Below are positions 1 to 8,944 of a stretch of DNA of 64,000 nt, piece by piece. The translations under genes were made by a program, and so were the position numbers. Below the pieces are notes generated by a model. It saw nothing but the letters and a program-made list of their open reading frames with translations, was not told the DNA's origin and did not search any database. The DNA lies in assembly GCA_910589025.1 (NCBI GenBank), contig CAJURM010000001.1, forward strand, positions 186,001-250,000, in the 5' to 3' direction. The DNA comes from an uncultured Odoribacter sp. Its GTDB lineage: Bacteria; Bacteroidota; Bacteroidia; Bacteroidales; Marinifilaceae. How positions within the stretch are numbered: position 1 is the stretch's first letter; the number at the start of each line of letters is the position of its first letter.

Positions 1-646
1 ATTTTTCCGGTACGGAAAACTCAAATTTGAGCACCGAATTGTCTACGATTGCCGCAATTTTTGAATTGGGCTGTACATAGCTCCCTTCACTGACATACCG
101 GAAACCCATTACTCCGTCAAAGGGTGCCCGGATCTCCGTCCGGCTGATTTTCACATTCAATAATTCAATGTCTGCCTGCAAAACGTTGTAGTCCGTCTGC
201 AACTGGTCGAAAGCCTCCCGGCTGATGGATTCCCGTTTCAGCAATATGCGCTGTCTCTCCAGTTTCTCACTCAGCAATTTGCGCTGGAACTCCGCCCGCT
301 CTAACTGCGCCTGTAAATCCGCATCATCCACTTTCAGCAACAACTGCCCTTTTTTCACCCGGCTGCCTTCCTGAAAATAGATACCTTTCACCTTTCCCAC
401 AATCTCCGCCACCAATTCCACTTCCTCATTCGCCAACATGGTACCCATGGCAGTAATTCCGTTGGTCGATTCGGTATATTGTGCAACAATTCCGCTCACC
501 GGCAGATTTCCGCCCTGCGCACGCCCTTTTTTGCCCCCCTGCTGGGTCGGTTCCGTTTCCAACCACCCCAAACGGGGTATAAAAATAATGCCCAATGCCA
601 CAAGAAGCAGCACACCGAACAATCCTCTTTTTACAACCTTCTTCAT
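1..646 (-). CDS. RND efflux periplasmic adaptor subunit (HlyD/MFP family), C-terminus cut by window edge
   Basis: Membrane-fusion adaptor that would link an inner-membrane RND pump to an outer-membrane channel. About 215 residues are present, and the gene runs off the left edge. The start is the ATG at 644-646, giving MKKVVKRGLFGVLLLVALG, an N-terminal membrane anchor. A low-complexity GGKKGRAQGG linker follows, then the first half of a lipoyl-like domain (EVELVAEIVGKVKG), an alpha-helical hairpin rich in Leu, Glu, Arg and Gln at about residues 85-150, and the second lipoyl half (IRAPFDGVMGFRYVSEG). This order is typical of the MFP family. The pump and outer-membrane genes would be expected to the left, outside the window. 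Substrate cannot be inferred. Confidence 0.85.
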   Translation of the reverse strand, partial: MKKVVKRGLFGVLLLVALGIIFIPRLGWLETEPTQQGGKKGRAQGGNLPVSGIVAQYTESTNGITAMGTMLANEEVELVAEIVGKVKGIYFQEGSRVKKGQLLLKVDDADLQAQLERAEFQRKLLSEKLERQRILLKRESISREAFDQLQTDYNVLQADIELLNVKISRTEIRAPFDGVMGFRYVSEGSYVQPNSKIAAIVDNSVLKFEFSVPEK

Positions 647-710
647 CTATACTCTTATTTAGTCTGTTATCACAAAAATTCGGAAATCCTCAGGGATTCC
701 CGATGTCTGT

Positions 711-1742
711 TTAATGAATATCAAGATAAACGGGCAAATGGTCACTGTATCCCCCGAGATAACGGGGACCTACAAATGTGCGCCAGGGCTTGTACCCGAA
801 ATAGGTTTTATCTTCTTCCATCAAAAAATCAGCAGCATAAGGTTTCAGTCGCTTCTCTGCACGAAAAGCATGCCCGCCGTTCAGCAACACCCCCGACACG
901 ATGATGTGGTCAATGGTTTGCCATTCTCCCCGGTATTTGTAACTCCCGGAAGCAGCATTCAGCAAATAGTAACCCGTATTATATAAGCGGGTATTTTCAA
1001 TCCGGCGGGAATCCGTTTTTTGGGCTTTCAGTACTGTTTTCAGCGCCGGACGGTCGGCCTTCCCGTTAAAGTCGCCCATCAGGACAATAGCGGCACGGGG
1101 ATTCTGCAACTGAATAGAATCGACATGATATTTCACTACAGCGGCTGCCAGTTTCCTTTTCCATTCGCTCTGTCTCTCTCCTCCCGACATAGAGGGAAAA
1201 TGACAGACAAACAAATGGAAGGTGTCTTGTCTTAATGTATCCGCACTTTTCAAAACCCCGGATACATACAATACGTCGCGTGTCCGGAAAGAGGTATCTT
1301 GCGGAATCCCGACCGGAATAAACTGCCGTCCTAACACCCGGAAACAGGAACGCCTGTACAACAAAGCCACATCAATACCCCGAATATCCGGGGAATCCTG
1401 ATGGACAATTCCGTAGTCCGCCCCTGCAAGGAGGGTTTTGTTTACCAAATCTGTAAGTACCTGCCCGTTTTCCACCTCACACAGCCCGACCAGTGCAGGA
1501 AATTCTCCTTCTCCTGCCGCATGAATGGCTCTGGAAATCTTCTGTAATTTATCCGTGTACCGGGTATGTGTCCAATACTGACGACCGGAAGGCGTAAATT
1601 CTTCATCGCATTTCCCTTCGTCATGCCGGGTATCAAAAAGGTTTTCGACATTATAGAAAACAATCCGGCGGTATTCCCGGGCAAACGTTTCCAAAAAAAC
1701 AAAAGGAAAGCAACTTATCAGCAAAATCAGTTTAAATCTCAT
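711..1742 (-). CDS. Secreted endonuclease/exonuclease/phosphatase family protein
   Basis: 343 residues with a signal peptide (MRFKLILLISCFPFVFLETFA). The EEP fold is recognisable from VFYNVENLFD near the N-terminus, ALVGLCEVEN (the metal-binding Glu), VCHFPS, VLMGDFNGKAD (the Asp-x-Asn motif) and the closing GGYSDHLPVYLDI with the catalytic Asp-His pair. Family members cut phosphodiester bonds in nucleic acids or phospholipids; which applies here cannot be told. Export suggests a periplasmic or surface nuclease-like role. The gene lies 17 bp downstream of the thioredoxin-like gene on the same strand and is probably the last gene of that run. Confidence 0.85.
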   Translation of the reverse strand: MRFKLILLISCFPFVFLETFAREYRRIVFYNVENLFDTRHDEGKCDEEFTPSGRQYWTHTRYTDKLQKISRAIHAAGEGEFPALVGLCEVENGQVLTDLVNKTLLAGADYGIVHQDSPDIRGIDVALLYRRSCFRVLGRQFIPVGIPQDTSFRTRDVLYVSGVLKSADTLRQDTFHLFVCHFPSMSGGERQSEWKRKLAAAVVKYHVDSIQLQNPRAAIVLMGDFNGKADRPALKTVLKAQKTDSRRIENTRLYNTGYYLLNAASGSYKYRGEWQTIDHIIVSGVLLNGGHAFRAEKRLKPYAADFLMEEDKTYFGYKPWRTFVGPRYLGGYSDHLPVYLDIH

Positions 1743-1759
1743 CTTCCGCCTTCATTTAT

Positions 1760-2767
1760 TTACATGCCCTCCCGTTCCTTGATTTTCATATAGTCCACCC
1801 ATGACATGGTTTTGTAGGTGTCCGTCCCGATGTAATCGAGAATCATGTTTCCCCGACGTCTGTCCAGATAGAAATAAATCCGCTCCATCAGTTTCCCCTC
1901 GTTATCGAAAATATAGATGCTGGGAACACGTAATATTTTATCGCTCAACGCTATTGCCAACTGATGCAGGTTGTTGTTGGCAGGTCCCGCATTCATAAAA
2001 CTGTGGCTCATAAAAGTAACCGTGTCTTTCGCCTGTACGTCCAGATGCAGACAGTAAAAATATTTTTCAGCCAGGGCGGCAAAAGTGGAATCAGGGAATA
2101 CCACCTGTTCCATCATCCGGGAAGAATTGTTCCACGATGCCGACAGAAAAAGCAGCACTTTCTTGTTCTCCTGTTTCAGTTTCCCGTCCAACTCCTTAAA
2201 ATCGGTCCAATAAGTCACGGTTTTCGGTTCTTCCGGTTGTTCCTTGGGGGTAAAGACCTTTTCAAAATCCGCAATAAAGTCGTTGATGTTGGTCCCCTGA
2301 TAAGCTCCTTCAATAAAATAGATGAGAAAAGCCTCCATCTTCACGACATCCAGATAGCCCGGTACAACCAGTTCGATGTTCTCCTTCCCATGCCAGAAAA
2401 CAGTGGTCGGATAGGAAAGTTTGCCTTTCAGCATCTCTATGGCAAGGCTGCTCAGCATCTTGGTCCCGTTTTTTACCGGAGCATACATCTTATTCCGGAA
2501 ATAAAGGGTATCCCGGCCTTCGGCATTGATTTTTACCGGGTAAAAGTATTTATTAATAAAAGTTATGACCGCCGGATTCGTGTAGGTCGTTTTGTCCATG
2601 TGCTTACACCAGCCGCACCAATCCGTGTAAAAATCGATAACCATCGGTTTCGGATTTTCCTGATACAATTTATCGGCTTCCGTCATGGTCAACCAATGGA
2701 TTTTTTCTTCCTGGGCAACTGCGCCCAGTGTCCACACCACCCAAAATAACAAAATGAATGCTTTCAT
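1760..2767 (-). CDS. Exported thioredoxin-family protein with two thioredoxin-like halves
   Basis: 335 residues with a signal peptide (MKAFILLFWVVWTLGAVAQ). The first half carries a redox-active WCGWCKHMD motif at about residues 50-58 in a Thioredoxin_7/DUF255-like context (MVIDFYTDWCGWC). The second half repeats the fold, but the corresponding segment reads SASWNNSSRMMEQ, with no cysteines, so it is probably structural or substrate-binding. Predicted to act in the periplasm in thiol chemistry of exported proteins. It lies 58 bp after rseP and 17 bp before the EEP gene on the same strand, so it is probably co-transcribed. The partner reductase is not in the window. Confidence 0.8.
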   Translation of the reverse strand: MKAFILLFWVVWTLGAVAQEEKIHWLTMTEADKLYQENPKPMVIDFYTDWCGWCKHMDKTTYTNPAVITFINKYFYPVKINAEGRDTLYFRNKMYAPVKNGTKMLSSLAIEMLKGKLSYPTTVFWHGKENIELVVPGYLDVVKMEAFLIYFIEGAYQGTNINDFIADFEKVFTPKEQPEEPKTVTYWTDFKELDGKLKQENKKVLLFLSASWNNSSRMMEQVVFPDSTFAALAEKYFYCLHLDVQAKDTVTFMSHSFMNAGPANNNLHQLAIALSDKILRVPSIYIFDNEGKLMERIYFYLDRRRGNMILDYIGTDTYKTMSWVDYMKIKEREGM

Positions 2768-2825
2768 ACGATCTGCTTACCGATGATTTAAATGAATACT
2801 CCTTAATTCTGTTCCTGTCCGGCGC

Positions 2826-4175
2826 TTAGCCGAAGAAACGCACCACATCATTGACATTTACCAGAATAAACAGGGCAATTAAAAATATCATGCCGATGAC
2901 CTGGGCATACTCCAAAAATTTCTCCCCCGGTTTACGGCGCGTAATCACTTCATACAGTAAAAATAACACATGTCCTCCGTCCAAAGCCGGAACGGGCAGG
3001 ATGTTCACGACAGCCAGCATGATGGAAATGAATGCAGTCAGTTCCCAGAATACTTGCCAGTCCCATACGCCGGGAAAGATGTTACCCATAGACATCACCC
3101 CTCCTACCGATTTATAGGCTTTTACCTCAGGGGAGAACAACAGTTTCAATTGTTTGACATAAGAATTCAGCGTGGAGACGCCTTTTTTTATCCCTGCCGG
3201 GATAGCGGCAGCAAAGGAATACTCCCGCACGGCAAATTCCAGACGGTCCGTATTGGCGAAATAGACACCTAATTTACCGTCACGTCCCAGCTCCATCGGG
3301 ATTTGCAGTGTATCTTTTCCCCGGAGCACCGCCAGTTCTATTCTCTCATTTTTCAACGAATCCAATACACCGGTAAATTCGTCGTAAAAGCGGGAATGTA
3401 TGCCGTTAATGGCCAAAATCCGGTCTCCGGCTCTCACCCCTGCATCATAGGCAGCCGAATACTCCGCAAACGCTCTCACGACCGTACTGTCCATAAGCTG
3501 TCGCGGTGCCAGTAAAGAAGCTGCCCGGAAATTCTTTACCGAAGAAATCCGCACCAGCTCTGCCACCAGCGTTTCGGGCACCGGCAATACTACGCGCTTT
3601 CCTTCACGCTCCACCTCGATATTTTTCGGGTCATTCAGAAGAATATCAGGAATGATATTAAAAAAGTCGTTTACTTTCTGACCGTCCAAAGCTACAATCT
3701 TATCCCCGTTCCGGATACCCATATCCTTGAATACCAATTCAGAAGTGACACCATATTTCACATTATCCGCCGGCAGATAGGTTTCTCCCCAGGTATATAA
3801 CACCCCGATGAAAATGACAAAAGCCAGTACGACATTAACCATCACCCCTCCCAGCATAATAAGCAACCGCTGCCATGCCGGTTTGGCCCGGAACTCCCAG
3901 GGCTGCGGCGGATTTTTCATCTGCTCCGTATCCATTGATTCGTCGATCATCCCCGCAATTTTCACATAGCCCCCTAAAGGCAGCCACCCCATACCGTATT
4001 CCGTCTCTCCCTTTTTGAATTTAAACAACGAAAACCAGGGATTGAAAAACATATAGAATTTCTCTACCCGGGTCTTGAACAGTTTGGCAAAAAGGAAATG
4101 CCCGAATTCATGAAACAGCACCAATATCGAAAGACTCAGTACGAGCTGAAGTACTTTGACCAATATATCCATCAC
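2826..4175 (-). CDS. rseP: RseP, site-2 zinc metalloprotease of the inner membrane
   Basis: 449 residues. Intramembrane protease of the S2P/M50B family that cuts transmembrane segments of anti-sigma factors and leftover signal peptides. The zinc site HEFGH is at about residues 22-26, inside the first membrane helix. Two PDZ-like regions follow (around FKDMGIRNGDKIVALDG and YDAGVRAGDRILAING). The second zinc-site helix reads NILPVPALDGGH, with the conserved Leu-Asp-Gly. Length fits RseP. It starts 9 bp after dxr, a gene order common in many bacteria near isoprenoid and envelope genes. Likely transcribed from the promoter upstream of the M23 peptidase gene. The local anti-sigma substrate is not identifiable. 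Confidence 0.95.
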   Translation of the reverse strand: MMDILVKVLQLVLSLSILVLFHEFGHFLFAKLFKTRVEKFYMFFNPWFSLFKFKKGETEYGMGWLPLGGYVKIAGMIDESMDTEQMKNPPQPWEFRAKPAWQRLLIMLGGVMVNVVLAFVIFIGVLYTWGETYLPADNVKYGVTSELVFKDMGIRNGDKIVALDGQKVNDFFNIIPDILLNDPKNIEVEREGKRVVLPVPETLVAELVRISSVKNFRAASLLAPRQLMDSTVVRAFAEYSAAYDAGVRAGDRILAINGIHSRFYDEFTGVLDSLKNERIELAVLRGKDTLQIPMELGRDGKLGVYFANTDRLEFAVREYSFAAAIPAGIKKGVSTLNSYVKQLKLLFSPEVKAYKSVGGVMSMGNIFPGVWDWQVFWELTAFISIMLAVVNILPVPALDGGHVLFLLYEVITRRKPGEKFLEYAQVIGMIFLIALFILVNVNDVVRFFG

Positions 4176-4184
4176 GTGTTCTTT

Positions 4185-5345
4185 TTAATTTCTTAATTTC
4201 TTCATCCACTCCCGGGCGACACAACGGCTTTTCCGGTCTGTTTCCACATAATCACCGAGCGAAGGATGTGCAATAAAATCCACCTGCTCCATCGTCTTTT
4301 CTATCAGGTCGGACATGCCGGTGAAAGAAATCTGTTCTTTCAAAAAAGCGTCTACGGCAATTTCATTGGCCGCATTGAGTACGCATGAGCGGTTTCCTCC
4401 ACGCAACATCGACTCGTATGCCAGTTCCAGATTACGGAAAGTCCTGCGGTCGGGTTCCTCAAAAGTCAGGGAAGGATATTGGGTAAAATCCACCCTGCCG
4501 AAAGCCGATTGCACGCGATCGGGGTAGGTCAGTGCGTATTGTATGGGTAGCCGCATGTCCGGCACGCCTAACTGCGCCTTGATACTCCCGTCGGCAAACT
4601 GCACCATAGAATGCACAATGGACTGCGGATGCACTGTTGGCTGTATCTGGTCCGGTCTAACACCAAAGAGCCACTTGGCCTCAATCATTTCAAAACCCTT
4701 ATTCATCATCGAAGCGGAATCAATGGTCACTTTGGCTCCCATGTTCCAGTTCGGATGCCGGAGTGCCTGCTGAGGAGTCACCTGTTTCAGTTCGTCGTAG
4801 CTCTTCCCCCGGAAAGGACCTCCCGAAGCCGTCAGGATGATTTTCTCTACCGGATTACCCACTTCTCCCGCCAGACACTGAAAGATGGCGGAATGTTCCG
4901 AATCCACCGGCAGAATTGCCGTTTTATGCTTTGCCACCAGTTCATTTATCAATTCTCCAGCCACCACCAAAGTCTCCTTATTGGCCAAGGCTATCACTTT
5001 CCCCGCCCGGATGGCATTTACAGTAGGAAGCAGTCCGCTGTAACCCACTGTTGCCGTCACTACAACATCCACCGTGCCGAATGTCACTACCTGCGCCAAA
5101 GCCTCTTTGCCCGCAAACACTTTTATATCTTCGTTTTTCAGGGCTTCTTTCAGTTCAGGGTATTTCTCTTCATTCCCGATAACAACGGCATTGGGTTTGA
5201 ATTTCAACGCCTGCTCCGCCAACAAAGCCACATTGTTGTTTGCCGTCAATACCTCGGCAGTAAAAAGGTCGGGATGCGCTTCTATCACTTCAAGCGTCTG
5301 TGTTCCGATAGACCCTGTGGACCCCAGAATTGCAATATTTTTCAT
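4185..5345 (-). CDS. dxr: 1-deoxy-D-xylulose-5-phosphate reductoisomerase
   Basis: 386 residues, full length for DXR. Second step of the MEP isoprenoid pathway: rearranges and reduces DXP to 2-C-methyl-D-erythritol 4-phosphate with NADPH and a divalent metal. The NADPH-binding segment ILGSTGSIGTQTLEVI is at the N-terminus, LANKETLVVAGE is at about residue 120, the metal-binding DSEHSAIFQC is at about residue 148, and the flexible-loop region includes GGPFRGKSYDEL. It lies between the M23 peptidase gene (17 bp upstream) and rseP (9 bp downstream). Cytoplasmic, presumably essential. Confidence 0.97.
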   Translation of the reverse strand: MKNIAILGSTGSIGTQTLEVIEAHPDLFTAEVLTANNNVALLAEQALKFKPNAVVIGNEEKYPELKEALKNEDIKVFAGKEALAQVVTFGTVDVVVTATVGYSGLLPTVNAIRAGKVIALANKETLVVAGELINELVAKHKTAILPVDSEHSAIFQCLAGEVGNPVEKIILTASGGPFRGKSYDELKQVTPQQALRHPNWNMGAKVTIDSASMMNKGFEMIEAKWLFGVRPDQIQPTVHPQSIVHSMVQFADGSIKAQLGVPDMRLPIQYALTYPDRVQSAFGRVDFTQYPSLTFEEPDRRTFRNLELAYESMLRGGNRSCVLNAANEIAVDAFLKEQISFTGMSDLIEKTMEQVDFIAHPSLGDYVETDRKSRCVAREWMKKLRN

Positions 5346-5362
5346 GACACTACCGTGTAAAA

Positions 5363-6226
5363 TTATTTAAACTGGATAAACTGTTCCGGGTTCAACGGAT
5401 TTCCAGCTTTCCACAATTCAAAATGCAAATGGGGACCCGTTGTCTCCTCCCCTGTATTTCCAACCACTGCAATCATCTCCCCTGCCCGGACATAATCCCC
5501 CTGCTTTTTCAACAGTGTCGAATTATGCTTATACACGGAAACCAGGTTGTTCGCATGTTGCACCTGAATCACATATCCCGTTTTTACCGTCCAGTCGGTA
5601 AATATCACCACACCGTCCAAAACGGATACTACTTTCGCGCTGCTTTTAGCCACCAGGTCCGTCCCGTAATGTCCCACCTTTTCATCAAAAGCACGGGTAA
5701 CGATACCCGTCACCGGTGGGAAGAAATGAAAATACCCGTCGTTGTGTTTATGTTGGTTGACTGTCAGATTAAAACGTTCCTTCTCCTCGATTTCCGACCG
5801 GAATTCATGTTCTTCCGGACTGATACTAAACTGAATGGTGTCATAGTTTCCCTGCACCGAGTTCCGGTGATATTCCACCTCCCCGTTGTCCTCTCCCCGA
5901 AGTACCATCTGAACGGATTTCAGAAAATTGTCCCGTTTTTTCAGTTCAATTTCCAGCGAATCCACCCGGAGGGCATTTTCAGTAATGACATGACGCATAT
6001 TCCCGTCGGGGAAGCCCGGAATAAACTCTTTCAGACCGGTAAAAGCAATCAGCAATATGGTCAGGGAAACCAAAACGACTGCCAGCACACTCAAGGCCAT
6101 CAAAACATGCAACTGGGAAAGTTTCATACTGAACACCTCTTCGTAGGAGGTTTCATTCTGAATGGAAAGTTTGTACTTATACTTTAATCTGTCCCATAAT
6201 TTCACTTTCTTCTTCGCATTTGCCAT
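5363..6226 (-). CDS. M23-family murein endopeptidase, membrane-anchored
   Basis: 287 residues. A basic N-terminus is followed by one membrane helix at about residues 38-62 (VLMALSVLAVVLVSLTILL), a coiled-coil-prone stretch (ENALRVDSLEIELKKRDNF), and a C-terminal LytM domain. Zn ligands are visible in GHYGTDLVAK (His and Asp) and GPHLHFELW (the HxH pair). The enzyme should cut peptide cross-links in peptidoglycan from the outer face of the inner membrane. It is the first gene of the run leading into dxr and rseP, with a TAnnTTTG box 20 bp upstream. All catalytic residues are present, so it is unlikely to be a pure activator such as EnvC. Confidence 0.9.
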   Translation of the reverse strand: MANAKKKVKLWDRLKYKYKLSIQNETSYEEVFSMKLSQLHVLMALSVLAVVLVSLTILLIAFTGLKEFIPGFPDGNMRHVITENALRVDSLEIELKKRDNFLKSVQMVLRGEDNGEVEYHRNSVQGNYDTIQFSISPEEHEFRSEIEEKERFNLTVNQHKHNDGYFHFFPPVTGIVTRAFDEKVGHYGTDLVAKSSAKVVSVLDGVVIFTDWTVKTGYVIQVQHANNLVSVYKHNSTLLKKQGDYVRAGEMIAVVGNTGEETTGPHLHFELWKAGNPLNPEQFIQFK

Positions 6227-6245
6227 ATTTTCGGTTTTTAGCCTC

Positions 6246-6253
6246 CAAAATTA
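6246..6253 (-). promoter_or_regulatory. Bacteroidota -7 box for the M23-dxr-rseP run
   Basis: The minus strand reads TAATTTTG, an exact match to TAnnTTTG, 20 bp before the ATG at 6226. It implies a short leader of about a dozen bases. No convincing -33 TTTG was seen at the right spacing. Confidence 0.6.
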
Positions 6254-6282
6254 GCACAACAAATTGAAATACGAAAACTATT

Positions 6283-7542
6283 TCAATTCTTTTGCGGGGT
6301 GAAAACATCGGTAGGAAACTGGAATACTTTCAGGTTGAAATGGGGAATAACGGCAAATACGTGGTCAAAAATGTCCGACTGCACCTTTTCATACGACACC
6401 CATTCCTGCTTTAACGAAAAGCAATAGATTTCAATGGGCACCCCCGTGGCTGTCGGCTGCAACTGCCGCACCATATGGGTCATATTTTTATTTATGTCGG
6501 GATTCGCCTCCAGCCACAACTCCATGTATTGACGGAATATGCCCAGATTAGTCAACTGACGTTCGTCAATCGGATTGTTCTTGTCCTTGTTATAATTTCC
6601 CAATACCTCATTCATCTGTCCGATATACTCCCTGAGGAAAGACGAGTTCCGGAACATCTCTATCTCCTCCCCACTCAGAAAGTGCACCGTGCTGAGGTCT
6701 ATGTTCACATACCTCTCAATGCGCCGACCGGCAGACTCCTGCATGCCCCGCCAGTTGATGAAGGACTGGGAAACCATCTGGTAAGTGGGGATGGTCGAAA
6801 TCGTCATGTCCCAATTCTGTACTTTCACCGTGTACAGGTTGATCTCCAGCACCGTTCCGTTGGCATGGTTGCTTGGCATCACAATCCAGTCACCGATGTG
6901 CACCATTTTGTTGGCAATCAACTGCACTCCGGCCACAAACCCCAGAATGGAATCCCGGAATACCAGTAACAACACAGCAGCAAAGGCACCCACTCCGACC
7001 AACAGGTGTTCCGGCGATTTATTCACCAGGATGCTGATAATCACTATCGCTGCCACGGTGTAGATAAAGACTTTAAAGACCTGGATAAATACGGTTATCG
7101 GACGGTTTTTCGCCACCGGGTAACTGTCGTAAATGCGGTTAATGATTTCGAGTAGCGAAAAGAGAATGACCATGCAGACAATCACCAGCCAAATATCCAG
7201 CAATCGTCGGAGAATATCGGCATAATCCCAATGCGTGAATTTCGACAGCAGGATATAACAGGCCACCGGTGCCACCAAATAGGACAGCTTACTGAAAAAA
7301 CGTTGCCGATAAAACACCTCATGCCAGGAACCGGGTTTCTTTTGCATCAGCTTCCAAATCAGCAGCGAAAGCCATTTCCTCAATATCAGCGTCACCAGCA
7401 AGGCAATCAGAACCACCACGACAAACTCGCCCAGCGTGTTCACAGTTGTTGCCGCATGTTCACCGTGAACATGGATGCCTAAATCCCCTAAGAAACCGAC
7501 AATATCCATAACTGAAAATCCATGAAAAGAAGTAAAAATCAA
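6283..7542 (-). CDS. MscS-family mechanosensitive channel (YbdG-like)
   Basis: 419 residues. Several N-terminal membrane helices, then the MscS pore helix and beta domain: VGVGAFAAVLLLVFRDSILGF and a following segment ending MVHIGDWIVMPS, the usual MscS signature. The C-terminal cytoplasmic part is long (about 200 residues) and includes the GMQESAGRRIERYV and GVPIEIYCFS segments seen in the larger YbdG/MscM group. The start could be the ATG at 7542 or the in-frame ATG 11 codons later (MDIVGFLG). Functions as a tension-gated release valve in the inner membrane. It is separated from the M23 gene by 56 bp that contain that gene's own promoter. Confidence 0.9.
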   Translation of the reverse strand: MIFTSFHGFSVMDIVGFLGDLGIHVHGEHAATTVNTLGEFVVVVLIALLVTLILRKWLSLLIWKLMQKKPGSWHEVFYRQRFFSKLSYLVAPVACYILLSKFTHWDYADILRRLLDIWLVIVCMVILFSLLEIINRIYDSYPVAKNRPITVFIQVFKVFIYTVAAIVIISILVNKSPEHLLVGVGAFAAVLLLVFRDSILGFVAGVQLIANKMVHIGDWIVMPSNHANGTVLEINLYTVKVQNWDMTISTIPTYQMVSQSFINWRGMQESAGRRIERYVNIDLSTVHFLSGEEIEMFRNSSFLREYIGQMNEVLGNYNKDKNNPIDERQLTNLGIFRQYMELWLEANPDINKNMTHMVRQLQPTATGVPIEIYCFSLKQEWVSYEKVQSDIFDHVFAVIPHFNLKVFQFPTDVFTPQKN

Positions 7543-7662
7543 TTCTGATACGTAAATTTCCGCCGCAAGGTTTTCACTCCGGCAACCGGAGGCTATCGGT
7601 CAAAGGAATTTCCGCCGATTGTGTTTTTTTATTAAAATATTTTACAAAGTATCCTTTTTTAC

Positions 7663-7670
7663 TATCTTTA
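7663..7670 (+). promoter_or_regulatory. Possible -7 box for the sugar-kinase gene
   Basis: TATCTTTA matches TAnnTTTG at all but the last base. A TTTA at 7641-7644 lies 18 bases before it, where the -33 TTTG is expected. It would give a leader of about 110 bases before the ATG at 7786. Confidence 0.35.
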
Positions 7671-7785
7671 CCCCGCATAAGTCGGACAAAGCCCAACGGA
7701 AAACGTTTACATTCCGGCTGACAGCTTTATTAAATGTGGTATTTTTAATTATAAACCAATCGATATTATACAAAACAAAAAAATC

Positions 7786-8886
7786 ATGGAAAATAGATTG
7801 AATAAAATTTGCAGCCAGTTTCAGCTGGAAGGAACCATCCTATCAGTAAAGCCGTTGGGAGAAGGTTTTATCAATGACACTTTACTCATCACGACAGCGG
7901 AAGCCACGACACCGAACTATATCCTGCAACGTAAAAACAAAAATATTTTCCAAAATATCCCCGCAATGATGGACAACATCTACCGGGTGACCACACACCT
8001 GAAAAAGAAAATCACGGCTGCCGGAGGCGATCCGATGCGCGAAGCCATGACGATTATCCCAACCCACGACGGGAAATATTACTACGAAGACGAAGACGGC
8101 GAATTTTGGGCTGTATGCGTATTCATCAGCGACACCATTGCTTACCAGAAAGCCGATACTCCCGCACTGGCCTACCAGGGAGGAAAGGGAATCGGAAAAT
8201 TCCAGGCGATGCTTTCAGATTTCAAAGAACCTCTGACCGATATTTTGCCAGGGTTCCACAACATCCGCTACCGCTTCAAGCAATGGGACGAAGTGCTCGC
8301 TAAAGACCCCGTCGGACGGAAAGCCACCGTACCGAGCGAAATCCAATGGATTGAACGCCGCAGAGAAGAGATGCTGCATTTCTGGGAATTGGTTGAGAAT
8401 GGCACCATCCCCACCCGCGTTACACACAATGACACCAAAATCAACAATATCCTGTTTGACAAGCAAGGCAATGTACTCTGCGTAATTGACTTGGATACCG
8501 TATTGAGCAGCACCTGTCTGAACGATTACGGTGACGCCATGCGTTCTTATACCAATACCGGATTGGAAGACGATGAAAACCTGGACAATGTATCCATGGA
8601 TATGGACATTTTCCGGGGTTACACCCAGGGGTATCTGTCCGAAACCGCCGGATTCCTGAACCAAAGCGAAATCGACTATCTGGCTTTCTCCGCCAAATAC
8701 ATCACCTACGAACAGGTGTTACGCTTCCTGATGGACTATATCGACGGCGACAAGTACTACAAAGTGAAAAGCCAGGTGCACAACCTCGTGCGTGCACGAG
8801 CACAGCACAAACTGCTGCAAAGCATGGAAGCCCAATACACACAAATGTGTGATGTGGTGAAAGAAGAGATCGGAAAAAGAAAATAA
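7786..8886 (+). CDS. N-acetylhexosamine 1-kinase-like phosphotransferase (APH/choline kinase fold)
   Basis: 366 residues. The APH-fold catalytic loop reads VTHNDTKINNILFD and the metal site CVIDLDTVL, followed by NDYGDAMRSYTNTG. This combination closely resembles N-acetylhexosamine 1-kinase (NahK) and the Bacteroidota proteins historically called mucin desulfatase MdsC. The likely reaction is ATP-dependent phosphorylation of GlcNAc or GalNAc at C1, so it would feed salvaged amino sugars into metabolism. That would fit the GH20 hexosaminidases at 11.6-15.6 kb, although these lie on the other strand. A terminator-like hairpin follows, then a CBM9-like gene on the same strand. The substrate is inferred from motifs only. 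Confidence 0.75.
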   Translation: MENRLNKICSQFQLEGTILSVKPLGEGFINDTLLITTAEATTPNYILQRKNKNIFQNIPAMMDNIYRVTTHLKKKITAAGGDPMREAMTIIPTHDGKYYYEDEDGEFWAVCVFISDTIAYQKADTPALAYQGGKGIGKFQAMLSDFKEPLTDILPGFHNIRYRFKQWDEVLAKDPVGRKATVPSEIQWIERRREEMLHFWELVENGTIPTRVTHNDTKINNILFDKQGNVLCVIDLDTVLSSTCLNDYGDAMRSYTNTGLEDDENLDNVSMDMDIFRGYTQGYLSETAGFLNQSEIDYLAFSAKYITYEQVLRFLMDYIDGDKYYKVKSQVHNLVRARAQHKLLQSMEAQYTQMCDVVKEEIGKRK

Positions 8887-8895
8887 AAAACACCG

Positions 8896-8922
8896 AAGGA
8901 CAGGAACTTGTTTTCTGTCCTT
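8896..8922 (+). terminator. Hairpin between the kinase and CBM9-like genes
   Basis: AAGGACAG at 8896-8903 pairs perfectly with CTGTCCTT at 8915-8922 around an 11-base loop. It is followed by the weak T-rich stretch TGCTTTTA. It could reduce read-through into the next gene. Confidence 0.45.
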
Positions 8923-8944
8923 TGCTTTTAAACAGACAACCGGA

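Noticed and set aside
7619..7801. 60-codon open frame before the sugar kinase
   Set aside because: It runs across the probable promoter and overlaps the kinase start, with an AT-driven composition.
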